Of a DNA stretch of 58,341 nt, positions 7,465-16,321 are shown piece after piece; the stretch's first letter is position 1, and each line of letters begins with the position of its first letter. Origin of the DNA: Selenomonadaceae bacterium. Lineage in GTDB: Bacteria > Bacillota > Negativicutes > Selenomonadales > Selenomonadaceae. The position numbers and the translations under genes are program-made. Location: the NCBI GenBank assembly GCA_017614505.1, contig JAGABT010000008.1:1-58341 (forward strand). Reading direction: 5' to 3'. Below the pieces are notes generated by a model that had not been told where the DNA came from, ran no database searches, and worked only from the letters and a program-made list of their open reading frames with translations.

Positions 7465-8733
7465 ATGTCCAATGGAAAACCCCAAATCGTCATAGTCGGC
7501 GGCGGCTTCGGCGGTGTCAAGCTCGCGCAGCTTTTCGCGAAAGAAAATGTTGACATTACGCTGGTTGACCGACACAATTTTCATTTATTCCAGCCGCTGT
7601 TGTACCAGGTATCGACGGCGGTACTTTCGACGGACGAGATAGCGTATCCGATTCGCTCATTTTTCCGCGACAACAAGAACGTAAACTTTTTCATGGCGAA
7701 GGCGCAGGGCGTCGACCAGGAGCGCGACGTTTTGCTGACGAATCACGGCGAAATTCACTACGATTATCTGATTCTCGCCGCCGGTGCCACGACGAATTTT
7801 TTCGGCATGAAGGAAGTCGAGGAGCATTCTTTTGGCATGAAGACGATACAGGAGGCGCTGCACATTCGCAACCACGTCATTCACGAATTTGAACGCGCCA
7901 GCAAGCCGTACCGCACGCCCGCTGACAGGAAAAAGCGCATGACTTTCGTGGTAGTTGGCGGCGGTCCGACGGGCGTTGAGGAAGCCGGTGCGCTGACGGA
8001 GCTTATCGCCGTTCAGAAAAAGGAATTTCACAATCTGGACTTCAACGACGTGCAGGTTTATCTTATCGAGGCGACGGGACACCTCCTGCCGATGATGACG
8101 GAGGATTTGCAGGAAGAAACCGTGCGCGTTCTGCGGAAAAAGGGCGTCAACGTCATGCTGAACACGCAGGTTGTCGGCTACGACGGCGACGTTCTCAAGC
8201 TGAAGAGCGGCGCGGAAATTCCTACCACGACGGTAATTTGGGCGGCGGGCGTTCGCGCGGTCGACATGATGAAGAATTGCGGCGGCGAATGCGCGCGGGA
8301 CGGGCGGATTTGGATTGAGGAAGATTTAATGGTACGCGGCGCCGTTCACAAAAACGTTTTCGCTATTGGCGACTGCGCGGCGTTTATGCACGGCGATATG
8401 AAGCGTCCTCTGCCGACGGTTGCGCCGGTTGCCACGCAGCAGGCGGTTGTTGCGCATAAAAATATCATGAAGCTTATCAAAGGCGAGGGCGGGCTGGAAA
8501 AATTCGCCTACAAAGATTTGGGCGCAATGGCGACGATTGGGCGCGGCAAGGCGGTTGTCAATAAGCCGAAGATGACGGGCTTTTTCGCGTGGTGCGCATG
8601 GATGCTCGTTCACCTTATAAGGCTGGCGGGCTTTTACACGAACATGACGGTTGCGTTTAAGTGGACGCTGAACTTTCTGACGAGCGCGCGGCTCGGCAGG
8701 ATTGTCACGAATATCAAGCTCGGCAACGATTAA
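7465..8733 (+). CDS. ndh: Type II NADH dehydrogenase (NDH-2)
   Basis: Single-subunit, non-proton-pumping FAD enzyme that passes electrons from NADH to quinone at the inner face of the membrane. 422 residues. FAD-binding IVIVGGGFGGVKLAQ lies at 8-22, the second dinucleotide motif FVVVGGGPTGVEEAG near 157-171, and the family AIGDCA motif near 294-299. The C-terminal third carries an amphipathic or membrane-anchoring region (WCAWMLVHLIRLAGF). The start at 7465 follows GGGAGGT. A small gene follows 16 nt later on the same strand. Confidence 0.93.
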   Translation: MSNGKPQIVIVGGGFGGVKLAQLFAKENVDITLVDRHNFHLFQPLLYQVSTAVLSTDEIAYPIRSFFRDNKNVNFFMAKAQGVDQERDVLLTNHGEIHYDYLILAAGATTNFFGMKEVEEHSFGMKTIQEALHIRNHVIHEFERASKPYRTPADRKKRMTFVVVGGGPTGVEEAGALTELIAVQKKEFHNLDFNDVQVYLIEATGHLLPMMTEDLQEETVRVLRKKGVNVMLNTQVVGYDGDVLKLKSGAEIPTTTVIWAAGVRAVDMMKNCGGECARDGRIWIEEDLMVRGAVHKNVFAIGDCAAFMHGDMKRPLPTVAPVATQQAVVAHKNIMKLIKGEGGLEKFAYKDLGAMATIGRGKAVVNKPKMTGFFAWCAWMLVHLIRLAGFYTNMTVAFKWTLNFLTSARLGRIVTNIKLGND

Positions 8734-8749
8734 ACTGGAGGGAATTTTA

Positions 8750-9151
8750 ATGGCGCAGGAAGATATGATACTTTCGCTGGCGAACAGCGCGCTGAAAGCG
8801 AATCCGGAACTGGTAACGAAACTCACGACGGCGCTGGCTGGACAAAGCGGCTCGGAAATTTTGAAACAGCTGGCGGCAAATCCCGTGTTCCAGACGGTCG
8901 CAAAACAGCTGGTTACGACCGAGGCGTTTCAGCAGTTCATAATGAAGCTGGCGACTTCGGAAATTGGCAAGACTATCGTGGTGAACGGCGCGAAATTTAT
9001 CGTGACGCAGGAAATGCAGAACGGTTTAGGCAGCGCGATTGGCGGCTTGTTCGGCGGGAACAGCAACGCGGCGGCTGGCAATACTGCGGCGAACGTCGGC
9101 GGGCAAATCCTCACGTCCGTGCTCGGAAATATTCTGGGCGGCAAAAAATAA
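8750..9151 (+). CDS. Conserved hypothetical protein, Gly/Ala-rich C-terminus
   Basis: 133 residues, start behind TGGAGGG. The N-terminal 90 residues are helical, with repeated LANSALKANPELVTKL-like segments. The last 40 residues are glycine/alanine/asparagine-rich (IGGLFGGNSNAAAGN) and end GNILGGKK. There is no signal peptide and no clear membrane span. It is not recognised. Its position 16 nt after ndh and the shared terminator show that the two are co-transcribed. Confidence 0.75.
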   Translation: MAQEDMILSLANSALKANPELVTKLTTALAGQSGSEILKQLAANPVFQTVAKQLVTTEAFQQFIMKLATSEIGKTIVVNGAKFIVTQEMQNGLGSAIGGLFGGNSNAAAGNTAANVGGQILTSVLGNILGGKK

Positions 9152-9170
9152 AATCCGCGCGAAAATATTG

Positions 9171-9205
9171 CTCACGGGCTCGGCGGCGGGCTTGTGAGTT
9201 TTTTT
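9171..9205 (+). terminator. Terminator of ndh operon
   Basis: CTCAC...GTGAG outer stem with GC-rich interior, followed by seven T. Confidence 0.8.
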
Positions 9206-9222
9206 GTTGCCGAAAATTTTTC

Positions 9223-9251
9223 TTGCAATTTCGCGGGCGCTGTGGTATAAA
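9223..9251 (+). promoter_or_regulatory. Promoter of SDR gene
   Basis: TTGCAA (9223-9228) and TATAAA (9246-9251) separated by 17 bp, 39 bp before the start codon. Confidence 0.75.
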
Positions 9252-9289
9252 ATGCGAAACATACTCGCTGAAGAGTTGAGGCTGAAAAA

Positions 9290-10039
9290 ATGAAAACTAA
9301 AACAGTGATTATCACCGGCGGGACAACCGGAATCGGCAAAGCGACGGCTATCAAGTTCGCTGAAAATGGCTACAATGTCGTCGTGACGAGCCGCAATTCC
9401 AAAAAGGAAGCGGATATTAAAAATGAATTTAAGTCGCGCGGTCTGGAAGTAGATTTCAGAGTGCTGGATGTCCGAAACGAAGAACAGGTTCAGGCTGTGA
9501 TAAACGACACCGTCGCCAGGTACGGCAAGCTGGACGTTATGGTCAATAATTCCGGCATCTCGTTGGGAAATGCTGTGCTGGCTGAGACCGAGTCCGACGA
9601 TTTGAGGCAAATGCTCGACACCAATGTTATGGGCGTTTACTACGGCATGAAGTACGCGATTAAAGCCATGCTCAAAACAAACGGCGGCTCGATTGTGAAT
9701 CTGGCGTCTATCGCGGGGCTCAACGGCTTGTACGCAACGGCGCAGTATTGTGCTACAAAACACGCGGTGGTCGGGCTGACCAAAGGCGCCGCCATCGATT
9801 ACGCGCAGCAGGGAATTCGCATAAACGCCGTCGCCCCTGGAGCAATCAAGACCGACATTCTTCAAAATGCGATTGACGCCGGAACTTACGACGTGTCTGG
9901 CATTGAAGCAATTCATCCTATGAACAGGCTCGGCAAAGTCGAGGACATCGCCAACGGAATTTTCTTCCTCGCGTCCGCTGAAAATGATTTTATTACCGGC
10001 ACCGTCTTAACTATCGACGGCGGTTATAATGCCAGATAA
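9290..10039 (+). CDS. Short-chain dehydrogenase/reductase
   Basis: Classical SDR of 249 residues. Cofactor motif TGGTTGIG (9-16), NNSG (86-89; usual form NNAG), catalytic S140 and Y153xxxK157, and C-terminal TGTVLTIDGGY. R35 after the second strand suggests NADPH preference, by family knowledge. The substrate is unknown; the fold is shared by FabG, glucose dehydrogenases and many others. It is a single-gene unit with its own promoter. Confidence 0.88.
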   Translation: MKTKTVIITGGTTGIGKATAIKFAENGYNVVVTSRNSKKEADIKNEFKSRGLEVDFRVLDVRNEEQVQAVINDTVARYGKLDVMVNNSGISLGNAVLAETESDDLRQMLDTNVMGVYYGMKYAIKAMLKTNGGSIVNLASIAGLNGLYATAQYCATKHAVVGLTKGAAIDYAQQGIRINAVAPGAIKTDILQNAIDAGTYDVSGIEAIHPMNRLGKVEDIANGIFFLASAENDFITGTVLTIDGGYNAR

Positions 10040-10056
10040 CTTCCTGCGCAAAAATT

Positions 10057-10138
10057 CATACCGCTTGCGGTTTTGTCACGATTATATGTTGTCATCGACG
10101 AACATGCTTTCTCAAAAGCTCATACTGCTTGCGGTTTT
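10057..10138 (+). repeat. Short direct repeat downstream of SDR gene
   Basis: Two near-identical 18-nt units (catacYgcttgcggtttt) at 10057-10074 and 10121-10138. The second lies inside a hairpin CTCAAAA/TTTTTGAG. There is no coding potential. The role is unknown. Confidence 0.6.
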
Positions 10139-10147
10139 TGAGCAACA

Positions 10148-10186
10148 AAAAAACCCCACCGAGTTTTTAGCCCGATGGGGTTTTTC
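10148..10186. terminator. Bidirectional terminator between SDR gene and larC
   Basis: AAAAACCCCA/TGGGGTTTTT stem with A and T tracts on either side. It serves both convergent genes. Confidence 0.88.
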
Positions 10187-10205
10187 AGTTGGAAAAATAT
10201 TTTTG

Positions 10206-11462
10206 CTAGCTGAGGCGCGCCTGCTGATTCGCCAGCGCCTCCTGCCAGATTAACTTCAGCGGCACATTTTTTTCAGCCGCGAGTTTTTTGCAGTCCTCGT
10301 ACTCCGGCGTAATCGAAACAATCTTGCCGTCGTAGGCGCTGACCTTGCACTGAACTTCGCCATAGCTGGTCTCAACCTTCGCCATTTTGCGCGTAGCCTC
10401 AATGCGCCGCGCGACCTCGATAACGCGCAGACCAATCGTGGTAGTTTCCTCGAAAATAATTTTCGCGCAGTCCGCCTCATGCTCAATGTCGACAAGCACG
10501 CTGAGCATTTGCGCCGGACGATTTTTTTTCATGTAGATATTCTGCGTCCAGACATCGAGCGCGCCGGCGGCGAAAAGTTTTTCGTACAGCCAGCCGTAAA
10601 TCTGCGGATTCATATCGTCAATATTCGTCTCAAGCTTGACCAGCCGCCGCTCAACCTGCCCGCTGTATTCGCCAAGGTACACGCGCAGAACATTCGGTAT
10701 CGGCAAATCGTGACTGCCCGCGCCATAGCCAATTTTCTCCGACGTAAAATCTTCCGGCAGATTCGCGCTGAATTCCGCCAGCGCACAGACAATCGCCGCG
10801 CCGGTTGGCGTAGTAAGCTCCCTGCCAATTTCGTAGCTGTAGGTCTTAAAATTCTGCAAAAGTTCCGCCGTCGCCGGCGCAGGAACCGGCATTAATCCAT
10901 GCGCACATTTCACAAAGCCGCTGCCGACGTTAATCCGCCCGACGAAAACTTTCTCGACGCCCAGATAGTCAAGGCAAATCGCGCAGCCAACAATGTCAAC
11001 AATCGAATCAATCGCGCCAACTTCGTGGAAGTGAACTTCCTCGGCGGGCTTGCGGTGAACTTTGCCTTCCGCCTCAGCGATAACCTGGAAAATTTTCAGC
11101 GCGGTATTTTTCACGCCGTCGCTCAGCGTCGAATCTTCGATTATGTGGCGAATGTGCGTCATGGTGCGGTGTTCGTGGCTGTGCTCGTGGTGGTGGTGGT
11201 GATGAATGCCGTTTTCTTCATGCTTAATGGTTTCCTTCGGCTCAAACGCGTGAATGTTGTCGTGGTAAAAGACAACGTTGGCGTAGGCGGCGCCAATTCC
11301 GTTCTTCACGGCGTCAGAAACTTCCAGCACGTATTCCTTGGAAATATTCAGCTTGTCGAGTTCCTGCCGCAGGTATTTTTCCGGCACGCCCAGCTGTATG
11401 CACGCGCCCAAAAACATGTTCCCGCTGATTCCCGAAGGGCAGTCCAGATATAAAGCTTTCAT
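10206..11462 (-). CDS. larC: Nickel-pincer cofactor biosynthesis protein LarC
   Basis: Inserts nickel into the pyridinium-bis-thiocarboxylate mononucleotide cofactor used by lactate racemase and related enzymes (DUF111 family). 418 residues, starting MKALYLDCPSGISGNMFLGA. A metal-binding histidine tract (HHHHHHEHSHEH, 87-98) marks the nickel-handling loop. It is one continuous reading frame, unlike Lactobacillus where larC is split by a programmed frameshift. An alternative TTG start three codons upstream has a better-spaced GGGGG. larA, larB and larE are not in the window. Confidence 0.92.
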   Translation of the reverse strand: MKALYLDCPSGISGNMFLGACIQLGVPEKYLRQELDKLNISKEYVLEVSDAVKNGIGAAYANVVFYHDNIHAFEPKETIKHEENGIHHHHHHEHSHEHRTMTHIRHIIEDSTLSDGVKNTALKIFQVIAEAEGKVHRKPAEEVHFHEVGAIDSIVDIVGCAICLDYLGVEKVFVGRINVGSGFVKCAHGLMPVPAPATAELLQNFKTYSYEIGRELTTPTGAAIVCALAEFSANLPEDFTSEKIGYGAGSHDLPIPNVLRVYLGEYSGQVERRLVKLETNIDDMNPQIYGWLYEKLFAAGALDVWTQNIYMKKNRPAQMLSVLVDIEHEADCAKIIFEETTTIGLRVIEVARRIEATRKMAKVETSYGEVQCKVSAYDGKIVSITPEYEDCKKLAAEKNVPLKLIWQEALANQQARLS

Positions 11463-11502
11463 GCCGCTCAAAATAATTCCCCCAGTCGAAAATTTTGCCA
11501 AT

Positions 11503-11531
11503 ACTTTATCACAAATCGCCGCCAGCGTCAA
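11503..11531 (-). promoter_or_regulatory. Promoter of larC
   Basis: Minus-strand TTGACG (11526-11531) and TAAAGT (11503-11508) with 17-bp spacing, about 40 bp upstream of the larC start. Confidence 0.7.
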
Positions 11532-11538
11532 AATTTTT

Positions 11539-11568
11539 TGGACAACGGGCGCGCCGAAATGTTATAAT
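11539..11568 (+). promoter_or_regulatory. Extended -10 promoter of the permease-kinase gene
   Basis: Consensus TATAAT at 11563-11568 preceded by TG one base earlier (extended -10), with TGGACA at 11539-11544 (18-bp spacing). It is divergent from the larC promoter. Confidence 0.75.
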
Positions 11569-11599
11569 GTGGCAAAAAATTTTTGGGGAGACGTAGATT

Positions 11600-14491
11600 T
11601 TGAGCGAGAAAAAAAGTCTGACGAAATTTTTAACGCCGCTCCAGGTCTGCGCACTGTCGTTCTGCTGCTGCGTGGGCTGGGGCTCATTCATAATGCCTGG
11701 GAAAATGTTCCTGTCTTTCGCCGGACCGCTGGGCTCAACGATTGCAGTTGTGGCCGGCGCGGCGGTCATGATAATCATCGCGGCGAATTACCACCTGCTG
11801 ATAAACCGGCACCCAGATTCGGGCGGCGTCTTCACATACACGAAAAAAATCCTCGGCTACGATCACGCACTGCTATGCGCGTGGGCGCTGTGGCTGACTT
11901 ACATTTCAATAATCTGGGCGAATGCTACGGCGTTCGTACTTGTCGGGCGAAATTTTTTCGGCGACGTTTTACAGTTCGGCTTCCACTACGTTTTATTCGG
12001 CTACGACGTGTACTTTGGCGAAGTGCTGCTGACGCTTTCAGTGATGTTTTTATTCGGCGCGCTGGACATTCGACGAAAAATCTTCGCAATGAAACTGACA
12101 ACGGCGCTGTCGATATTTTTTCTGGCGTGCGGTTTAATCTTTGCGGCGGGCGCGCTGGCGACGGACTTCAGGCAGGTTTTTAATCCGGCGTTTTCAATGA
12201 AATATCCGACGGCGCTGGGAATTTTCAGCATAGTCGCGCTGGCGCCGTGGGCATTCGTGGGCTTCGAGGCGGTTTCGAATTTCACGGAGGAATTTAACTT
12301 TTCGCCGAAAAAATCTTTCACGCTAATGGCGCTGGGAATAATCGCAGGGGCGGCGTTCTACATTTCAATGACGCTGCTGGCGGCGGCGGCGCATTCGGAG
12401 AATTTCCCGAACCGGTATTCGTTCACGACGCACCTTGACGCAATGCAAGGCTTCCACGCAGTGCCGACCTTCCACGCAGTTCATGCAATTTTCGGCGAGG
12501 CTGGCTTATTTTTCATGGGCTTAACGGTCATGGCGGCGATAGCGACGAGCCTTTTAGGGCTGTACAGCGCGACGAGCCGGCTGATTTACGCCACGACAGA
12601 AGATAACATTTTATCGCGCTGGTTTTCAAAACTGAACGCGCAGGGCGTGCCTTCCAACGCGATTTTATTTCTGCTGATAATTTCAATCTCGGTGCCGTTC
12701 GTGGGGCGGACGATGATAAGCTGGGTCGTGGACGCGACGACGATTGGCGCAACGATAGTTTACGGCTACGTTTCGGCGTGCGCGTACATAATAGCAAAGC
12801 GCGAGGGGCTGCCGTGTTTCAAAGTTACGGGCGCGGCGGGCGTATTTTTTTCAGCGGTATTCGCGATGTTCCTGCTGTTTCCAAATTTCTGGTCGTCGAA
12901 CATTCTGGCGACGGAATCGTACTTCGTGCTGGTGGCGTGGAGCGTATTCGGGTTCGTATTTTTTCAGAAAGTCTTCGAGCGTGACGAAATGCAGCGTTTT
13001 GGCAAATCGGTTATCGTCTGGATTGTCATGCTGTTTTTCATATTTTTCGGCTCGCTGATGTGGATTCGGCAGGAGACTGATGAAAGCATTGAAGTCGCCG
13101 TTGACAACATGGGCGAATTTTACCAGAGCGAACTTGAAAGCTACGGCGTCAAATTCGGCATTATGCAGAAGGTCAAGGAGGAATATTATCTCAAAAGCCA
13201 GATGAACAATATCCGCAGCCGCCTTTTCCAAAACAGTACGGTGCAGATGGCGTTTATCCTGCTGAGCCTGTTTATCATGTTCAACATTTATTCGGCGATA
13301 CTGCAGCGCGAGCGTGACGCTAAGCTGGCGAAAATTCAGGCGGAGGAAAGCAGCCGCGCGAAAACTAATTTTCTGTCGAACATGAGCCATGACATTCGCA
13401 CGCCAATGAACGCCATTATCGGCTACACGAATCTCGCGCAGCGCAAGGATATTTCGCCGGAGGAAGTGCAGGATTTTCTCGGCAAGATTCAAAATTCCAG
13501 CCAGCATTTACTCGCGCTGATTAACGACGTTCTGGAAATGAGCCGCATTGAGTCCGGCAAAATGGAGCTGGACAATTCTCCGGCGGATATTACGAAAGTC
13601 CTGCGCGATTTGAATGACATGTTCGCTACGCAAATGGAAGGCAAGCAGATTAATTTCAGCGTCGACAGCAAGGTTACGCACAGGGCGGTTTCCTGCGACA
13701 CGCACCGGCTTAACCGCGTCCTGCTGAATCTTACCAGCAACGCCTACAAATTCACGCCGGAGGGCGGGACAATTTCAATCACGCTCACGGAAATTTCCGC
13801 GACTGAAAGCCACGCAACCTACGAACTTCGCGTTAAGGACAGCGGGATTGGTATGGCGTCGGATTTTGCTAAGACGGTTTTTGAGCCGTTCACGCGCGAA
13901 AGGACTTCGACCGTCAGTGGGATTCAGGGTACGGGGCTCGGTATGGCGATAACCAAGAGCATTGTTGACCTTATGGGCGGCACGATTGACGTTGTGACGG
14001 CGCCAGGCAGGGGTACGGAATTTATCCTGCGCGTTAGCTTTGAGCTGGTTGACGCGGCTGAAATTGAGCCGGAAGTTCCCGCCGTCGAACAGGTTGCGGA
14101 GCTGGATTTCAGCAGGAAAAAACTTTTGCTCGTCGAGGATATTGAAGTCAACCGCGAAATTGCGCTGATGATTCTGGAGGAGGTCGGGTTCAATGTCGAT
14201 ACCGCCGTTAATGGCAAGGACGCGGTTGAAAAAGTTGCGGCGTCGAAGCCTGGCGAATACGACGCGGTTTTAATGGATATTCAGATGCCGGTTATGAATG
14301 GCTACGAGGCGGCGGCGGCAATTCGTGCGCTGGAAAATAAAAAGCTCGCCGCAATTCCGATAATCGCAATGACGGCGAACGCTTTCAGCGAGGACGTGGA
14401 GCGCGCGAAGGCTGCCGGTATGAACGACCACATTGCCAAGCCGCTCGACGTGCCGAAGATGATGGAAACTTTGCAGAAAGTTTTAAGTTGA
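11600..14491 (+). CDS. APC-type permease fused to hybrid sensor histidine kinase with receiver
   Basis: 963 residues in one reading frame. Residues 1 to about 480 form an amino-acid permease of the APC superfamily: about 12 membrane spans, TM1 unwound region GWGSFIMPG, and ANYHLLINRHPDSGG. A further span near 550-570 leads into a coiled coil, then a HisKA domain with H597 in SNMSHDIRTPMN, a HATPase domain with N, G1 and G2 boxes (GLGMAITKSIVDLMGG), and a C-terminal receiver with D893 in LMDIQMPVMNG. The permease domain probably senses or transports an amino acid and controls the kinase. No histidine phosphotransfer protein or second receiver is nearby. TTG start behind GGGGAG. Confidence 0.9.
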   Translation: MSEKKSLTKFLTPLQVCALSFCCCVGWGSFIMPGKMFLSFAGPLGSTIAVVAGAAVMIIIAANYHLLINRHPDSGGVFTYTKKILGYDHALLCAWALWLTYISIIWANATAFVLVGRNFFGDVLQFGFHYVLFGYDVYFGEVLLTLSVMFLFGALDIRRKIFAMKLTTALSIFFLACGLIFAAGALATDFRQVFNPAFSMKYPTALGIFSIVALAPWAFVGFEAVSNFTEEFNFSPKKSFTLMALGIIAGAAFYISMTLLAAAAHSENFPNRYSFTTHLDAMQGFHAVPTFHAVHAIFGEAGLFFMGLTVMAAIATSLLGLYSATSRLIYATTEDNILSRWFSKLNAQGVPSNAILFLLIISISVPFVGRTMISWVVDATTIGATIVYGYVSACAYIIAKREGLPCFKVTGAAGVFFSAVFAMFLLFPNFWSSNILATESYFVLVAWSVFGFVFFQKVFERDEMQRFGKSVIVWIVMLFFIFFGSLMWIRQETDESIEVAVDNMGEFYQSELESYGVKFGIMQKVKEEYYLKSQMNNIRSRLFQNSTVQMAFILLSLFIMFNIYSAILQRERDAKLAKIQAEESSRAKTNFLSNMSHDIRTPMNAIIGYTNLAQRKDISPEEVQDFLGKIQNSSQHLLALINDVLEMSRIESGKMELDNSPADITKVLRDLNDMFATQMEGKQINFSVDSKVTHRAVSCDTHRLNRVLLNLTSNAYKFTPEGGTISITLTEISATESHATYELRVKDSGIGMASDFAKTVFEPFTRERTSTVSGIQGTGLGMAITKSIVDLMGGTIDVVTAPGRGTEFILRVSFELVDAAEIEPEVPAVEQVAELDFSRKKLLLVEDIEVNREIALMILEEVGFNVDTAVNGKDAVEKVAASKPGEYDAVLMDIQMPVMNGYEAAAAIRALENKKLAAIPIIAMTANAFSEDVERAKAAGMNDHIAKPLDVPKMMETLQKVLS

Positions 14492-14501
14492 GGTGTCAGC
14501 A

Positions 14502-15149
14502 TTGAAAAAATTTTTACTGGCGGCGTTGGTCGCGCAGATTTTATTTTCAAACGTGGCGGCGGCGGTGGAAATTATCGACAAGCCAATAAAATGGACGGCG
14601 AACCGCGAAAGACTGATTCGGGAATACACGCTGGAGCATTACGGCTTCGAGGCGACGGAAATTGAGCCGCGCGCGGTAGTGGTACACTGGACGGCGTTTG
14701 GAAGTTGCGATTCGACGTACAGATATTTTTACGCCGAGGCGTTCGACAGCGGGATTGACGCCGGTACGCTGAATGTGGCGTCACATTTTCTGGTTGACAG
14801 GGACGGCACGATTTACCGGCTGACTTCGGAGACCGCGCTCAACCGCCACGCTATCGGCTACAACTGGTGCGCCATCGGAATTGAAAATGTCGGCGGCGTC
14901 GACGGCGCGGAAGATTTAACCGTCGCGCAGCTGCAGGCGAATGTTGAGCTGATAAAATATCTGCACGAAAAATATCCGACGATTGAATACGTGTTCGGAC
15001 ACTATCAGCAGGTCGAGGCTAAAAAATCTGGCTTGTTCATTGAGCTCGTGCCTGACTACTTCGCCGGAAAGCCAGACCCTGGGAAGATTTTTATGCGGCA
15101 CCTGCGCGACTACCTTGAAGGCGATGGCTTAAAATTCTTCCCAATTTAA
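14502..15149 (+). CDS. N-acetylmuramoyl-L-alanine amidase (Amidase_2/PGRP type), exported
   Basis: Cuts the amide bond between muramic acid and the stem peptide. Signal peptide at residues 1-21 (MKKFLLAALVAQILFSNVAAA). The fold is the AmpD/PGRP type: zinc-ligand segment VVHWTA, ASHFLVDRDGTIYRL, IGIENVG, second zinc histidine in VFGHYQ and KPDPG near the end. The TTG start at 14502 is preferred because GAGGTG lies 6 nt upstream and it gives a clean signal peptide; a GTG three codons earlier has no ribosome site. It follows the permease-kinase stop by 10 nt, so the two are co-transcribed and the sensor may relate to envelope turnover. Confidence 0.88.
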   Translation: MKKFLLAALVAQILFSNVAAAVEIIDKPIKWTANRERLIREYTLEHYGFEATEIEPRAVVVHWTAFGSCDSTYRYFYAEAFDSGIDAGTLNVASHFLVDRDGTIYRLTSETALNRHAIGYNWCAIGIENVGGVDGAEDLTVAQLQANVELIKYLHEKYPTIEYVFGHYQQVEAKKSGLFIELVPDYFAGKPDPGKIFMRHLRDYLEGDGLKFFPI

Positions 15150-15219
15150 AATTACACTGCGTTGGCTTTTGCACTGCGTGCGGCTAATCTATTCCCGCCC
15201 ACCGCCCCTTCTTAACGGC

Positions 15220-15978
15220 TTAAAATTCTTCGAGAGTTAGAGTAACGGGGCAGTGGTCGCTGCCGAAAATCTGCGGCTCGATTGACGCGGCGGAAATTTT
15301 ACCGGCAATGCGATTCGACGTTAAAAAATAATCGATACGCCAGCCGGAATTTTTTTCGCGCGCCCTGTTGAAATTCGACCACCAGGTATAAGCGTCGCGC
15401 AGGTCGGGATAAAATTTTCTGAACGTGTCAGTAAAACCGGCGTTCAAGAGTTCGGTGAATTTATCGCGTTCCTCGTCAGTGAAACCGGCGGCTCCGCGAT
15501 TCGCCGAGGGATTTTTCAAATCGATTTCGGTATGGGCGACGTTCAAATCGCCACAGATAATCACGGGCTTAACGGCATCGAGGCGCTGAACGTATTCGCG
15601 AAAGGCGTCTTCCCACGTCATGCGATAATCGAGGCGCTCAAGTTCGCGGCGGGAATTTGGCACGTAGACGTTGACCAGATAAAAATCCGTGAAGCCGAGC
15701 GTAATAACGCGCCCTTCGTGGTCGTGTTCGTCGTAGCCAATGCCGTAGGTTACCGAGCGCGGCTGAATGCGCGTGAAAATCGCCGTGCCGGAGTAGCCTT
15801 TTTTCTCGGCGCTGTTCCAGTACTGCGAATAACCGTCAAGCTCGATAATCGCCTGCTCGCGGTTCATGCGCGTTTCCTGCAGCGCGAAAATATCCGCGTC
15901 GAGATTTTTAAAGCTTTCCATGAAATTTTTTTTGAGACAGGCGCGCAAGCCGTTGACGTTCCAGGATACCATTTTCAT
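15220..15978 (-). CDS. xthA: Exodeoxyribonuclease III
   Basis: Base-excision-repair nuclease with AP endonuclease and 3' to 5' exonuclease activity. 252 residues with the EEP-fold motifs MKMVSWNVNGLRA (1-13), LQETRMN, GDLNVAH and the terminal FGSDHCPV. The ATG at 15978 follows GGAGG at 7 nt. Upstream in-frame codons run into the tRNA terminator and are rejected. The gene begins just 19 bp after that terminator with no visible promoter of its own, so it may depend on read-through. Confidence 0.95.
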   Translation of the reverse strand: MKMVSWNVNGLRACLKKNFMESFKNLDADIFALQETRMNREQAIIELDGYSQYWNSAEKKGYSGTAIFTRIQPRSVTYGIGYDEHDHEGRVITLGFTDFYLVNVYVPNSRRELERLDYRMTWEDAFREYVQRLDAVKPVIICGDLNVAHTEIDLKNPSANRGAAGFTDEERDKFTELLNAGFTDTFRKFYPDLRDAYTWWSNFNRAREKNSGWRIDYFLTSNRIAGKISAASIEPQIFGSDHCPVTLTLEEF

Positions 15979-15996
15979 CGAATCGCCTCCAATACT

Positions 15997-16027
15997 AAAA
16001 AAGCCTCGCCGACAATCCAGCGGGGCT
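15997..16027 (-). terminator. Terminator of tRNA-Ser transcript
   Basis: AGCCCCGC/GCGAGGCT stem (one internal mismatch) followed by six T on the minus strand, between the tRNA and xthA. Confidence 0.82.
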
Positions 16028-16037
16028 ATAAATTTAG

Positions 16038-16123
16038 CGGAGAGGGTGGGATTCGAACCCACGGTAGTTATTAGCTACACTTGATTTCGAGTCAAGCACC
16101 ATCGACCACTCGGACATCTCTCC
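16038..16123 (-). tRNA. tRNA-Ser (anticodon CGA)
   Basis: 86-nt class II tRNA reading TCG codons. Acceptor stem GGAGAGA/CCTCTCC, anticodon arm CTTGA-CTCGAAA-TCAAG, a long variable arm, and T arm GTGGG-TTCGAAT-CCCAC. The discriminator base is G. The terminal CCA is not encoded. Confidence 0.95.
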
Positions 16124-16315
16124 TCAAAGTGACTCGTAACCAGATATGATTTCGAGTCAAGCACCGTTACTGAGAACTTACAAGAAAAAATCTACGTCCC
16201 ATTCCTGCTTCTTCGCGTCCGCTTTTGTCGAAACTACTCGCGTTTGGTATAACGCTCCACAGGCTTAGATTCCCCGCTAACGAACGGGTATTTAAATCAG
16301 GTTTCCCTGTAAAAC
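16124..16315 (-). ncRNA. Long structured leader upstream of tRNA-Ser, possible small RNA
   Basis: About 190 nt transcribed from the promoter at 16322-16350. It has no reading frame. It holds CAGG-GAAA-CCTG and GCGTT/AACGC hairpins and a GACTCG/CGAGTC stem. A 19-nt stretch (16148-16166) exactly repeats part of the tRNA anticodon arm (16082-16100). It could be a tRNA precursor leader, an independent small RNA, or the remains of a tRNA duplication or attachment site. No 6S, SRP or T-box consensus is recognised. Confidence 0.45.
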
Positions 16316-16321
16316 GCAATG

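Noticed and set aside
16124..16315. 6S RNA, SRP RNA or T-box leader
   Set aside because: No diagnostic consensus of these families could be found by eye; kept only as an unassigned leader or small RNA.
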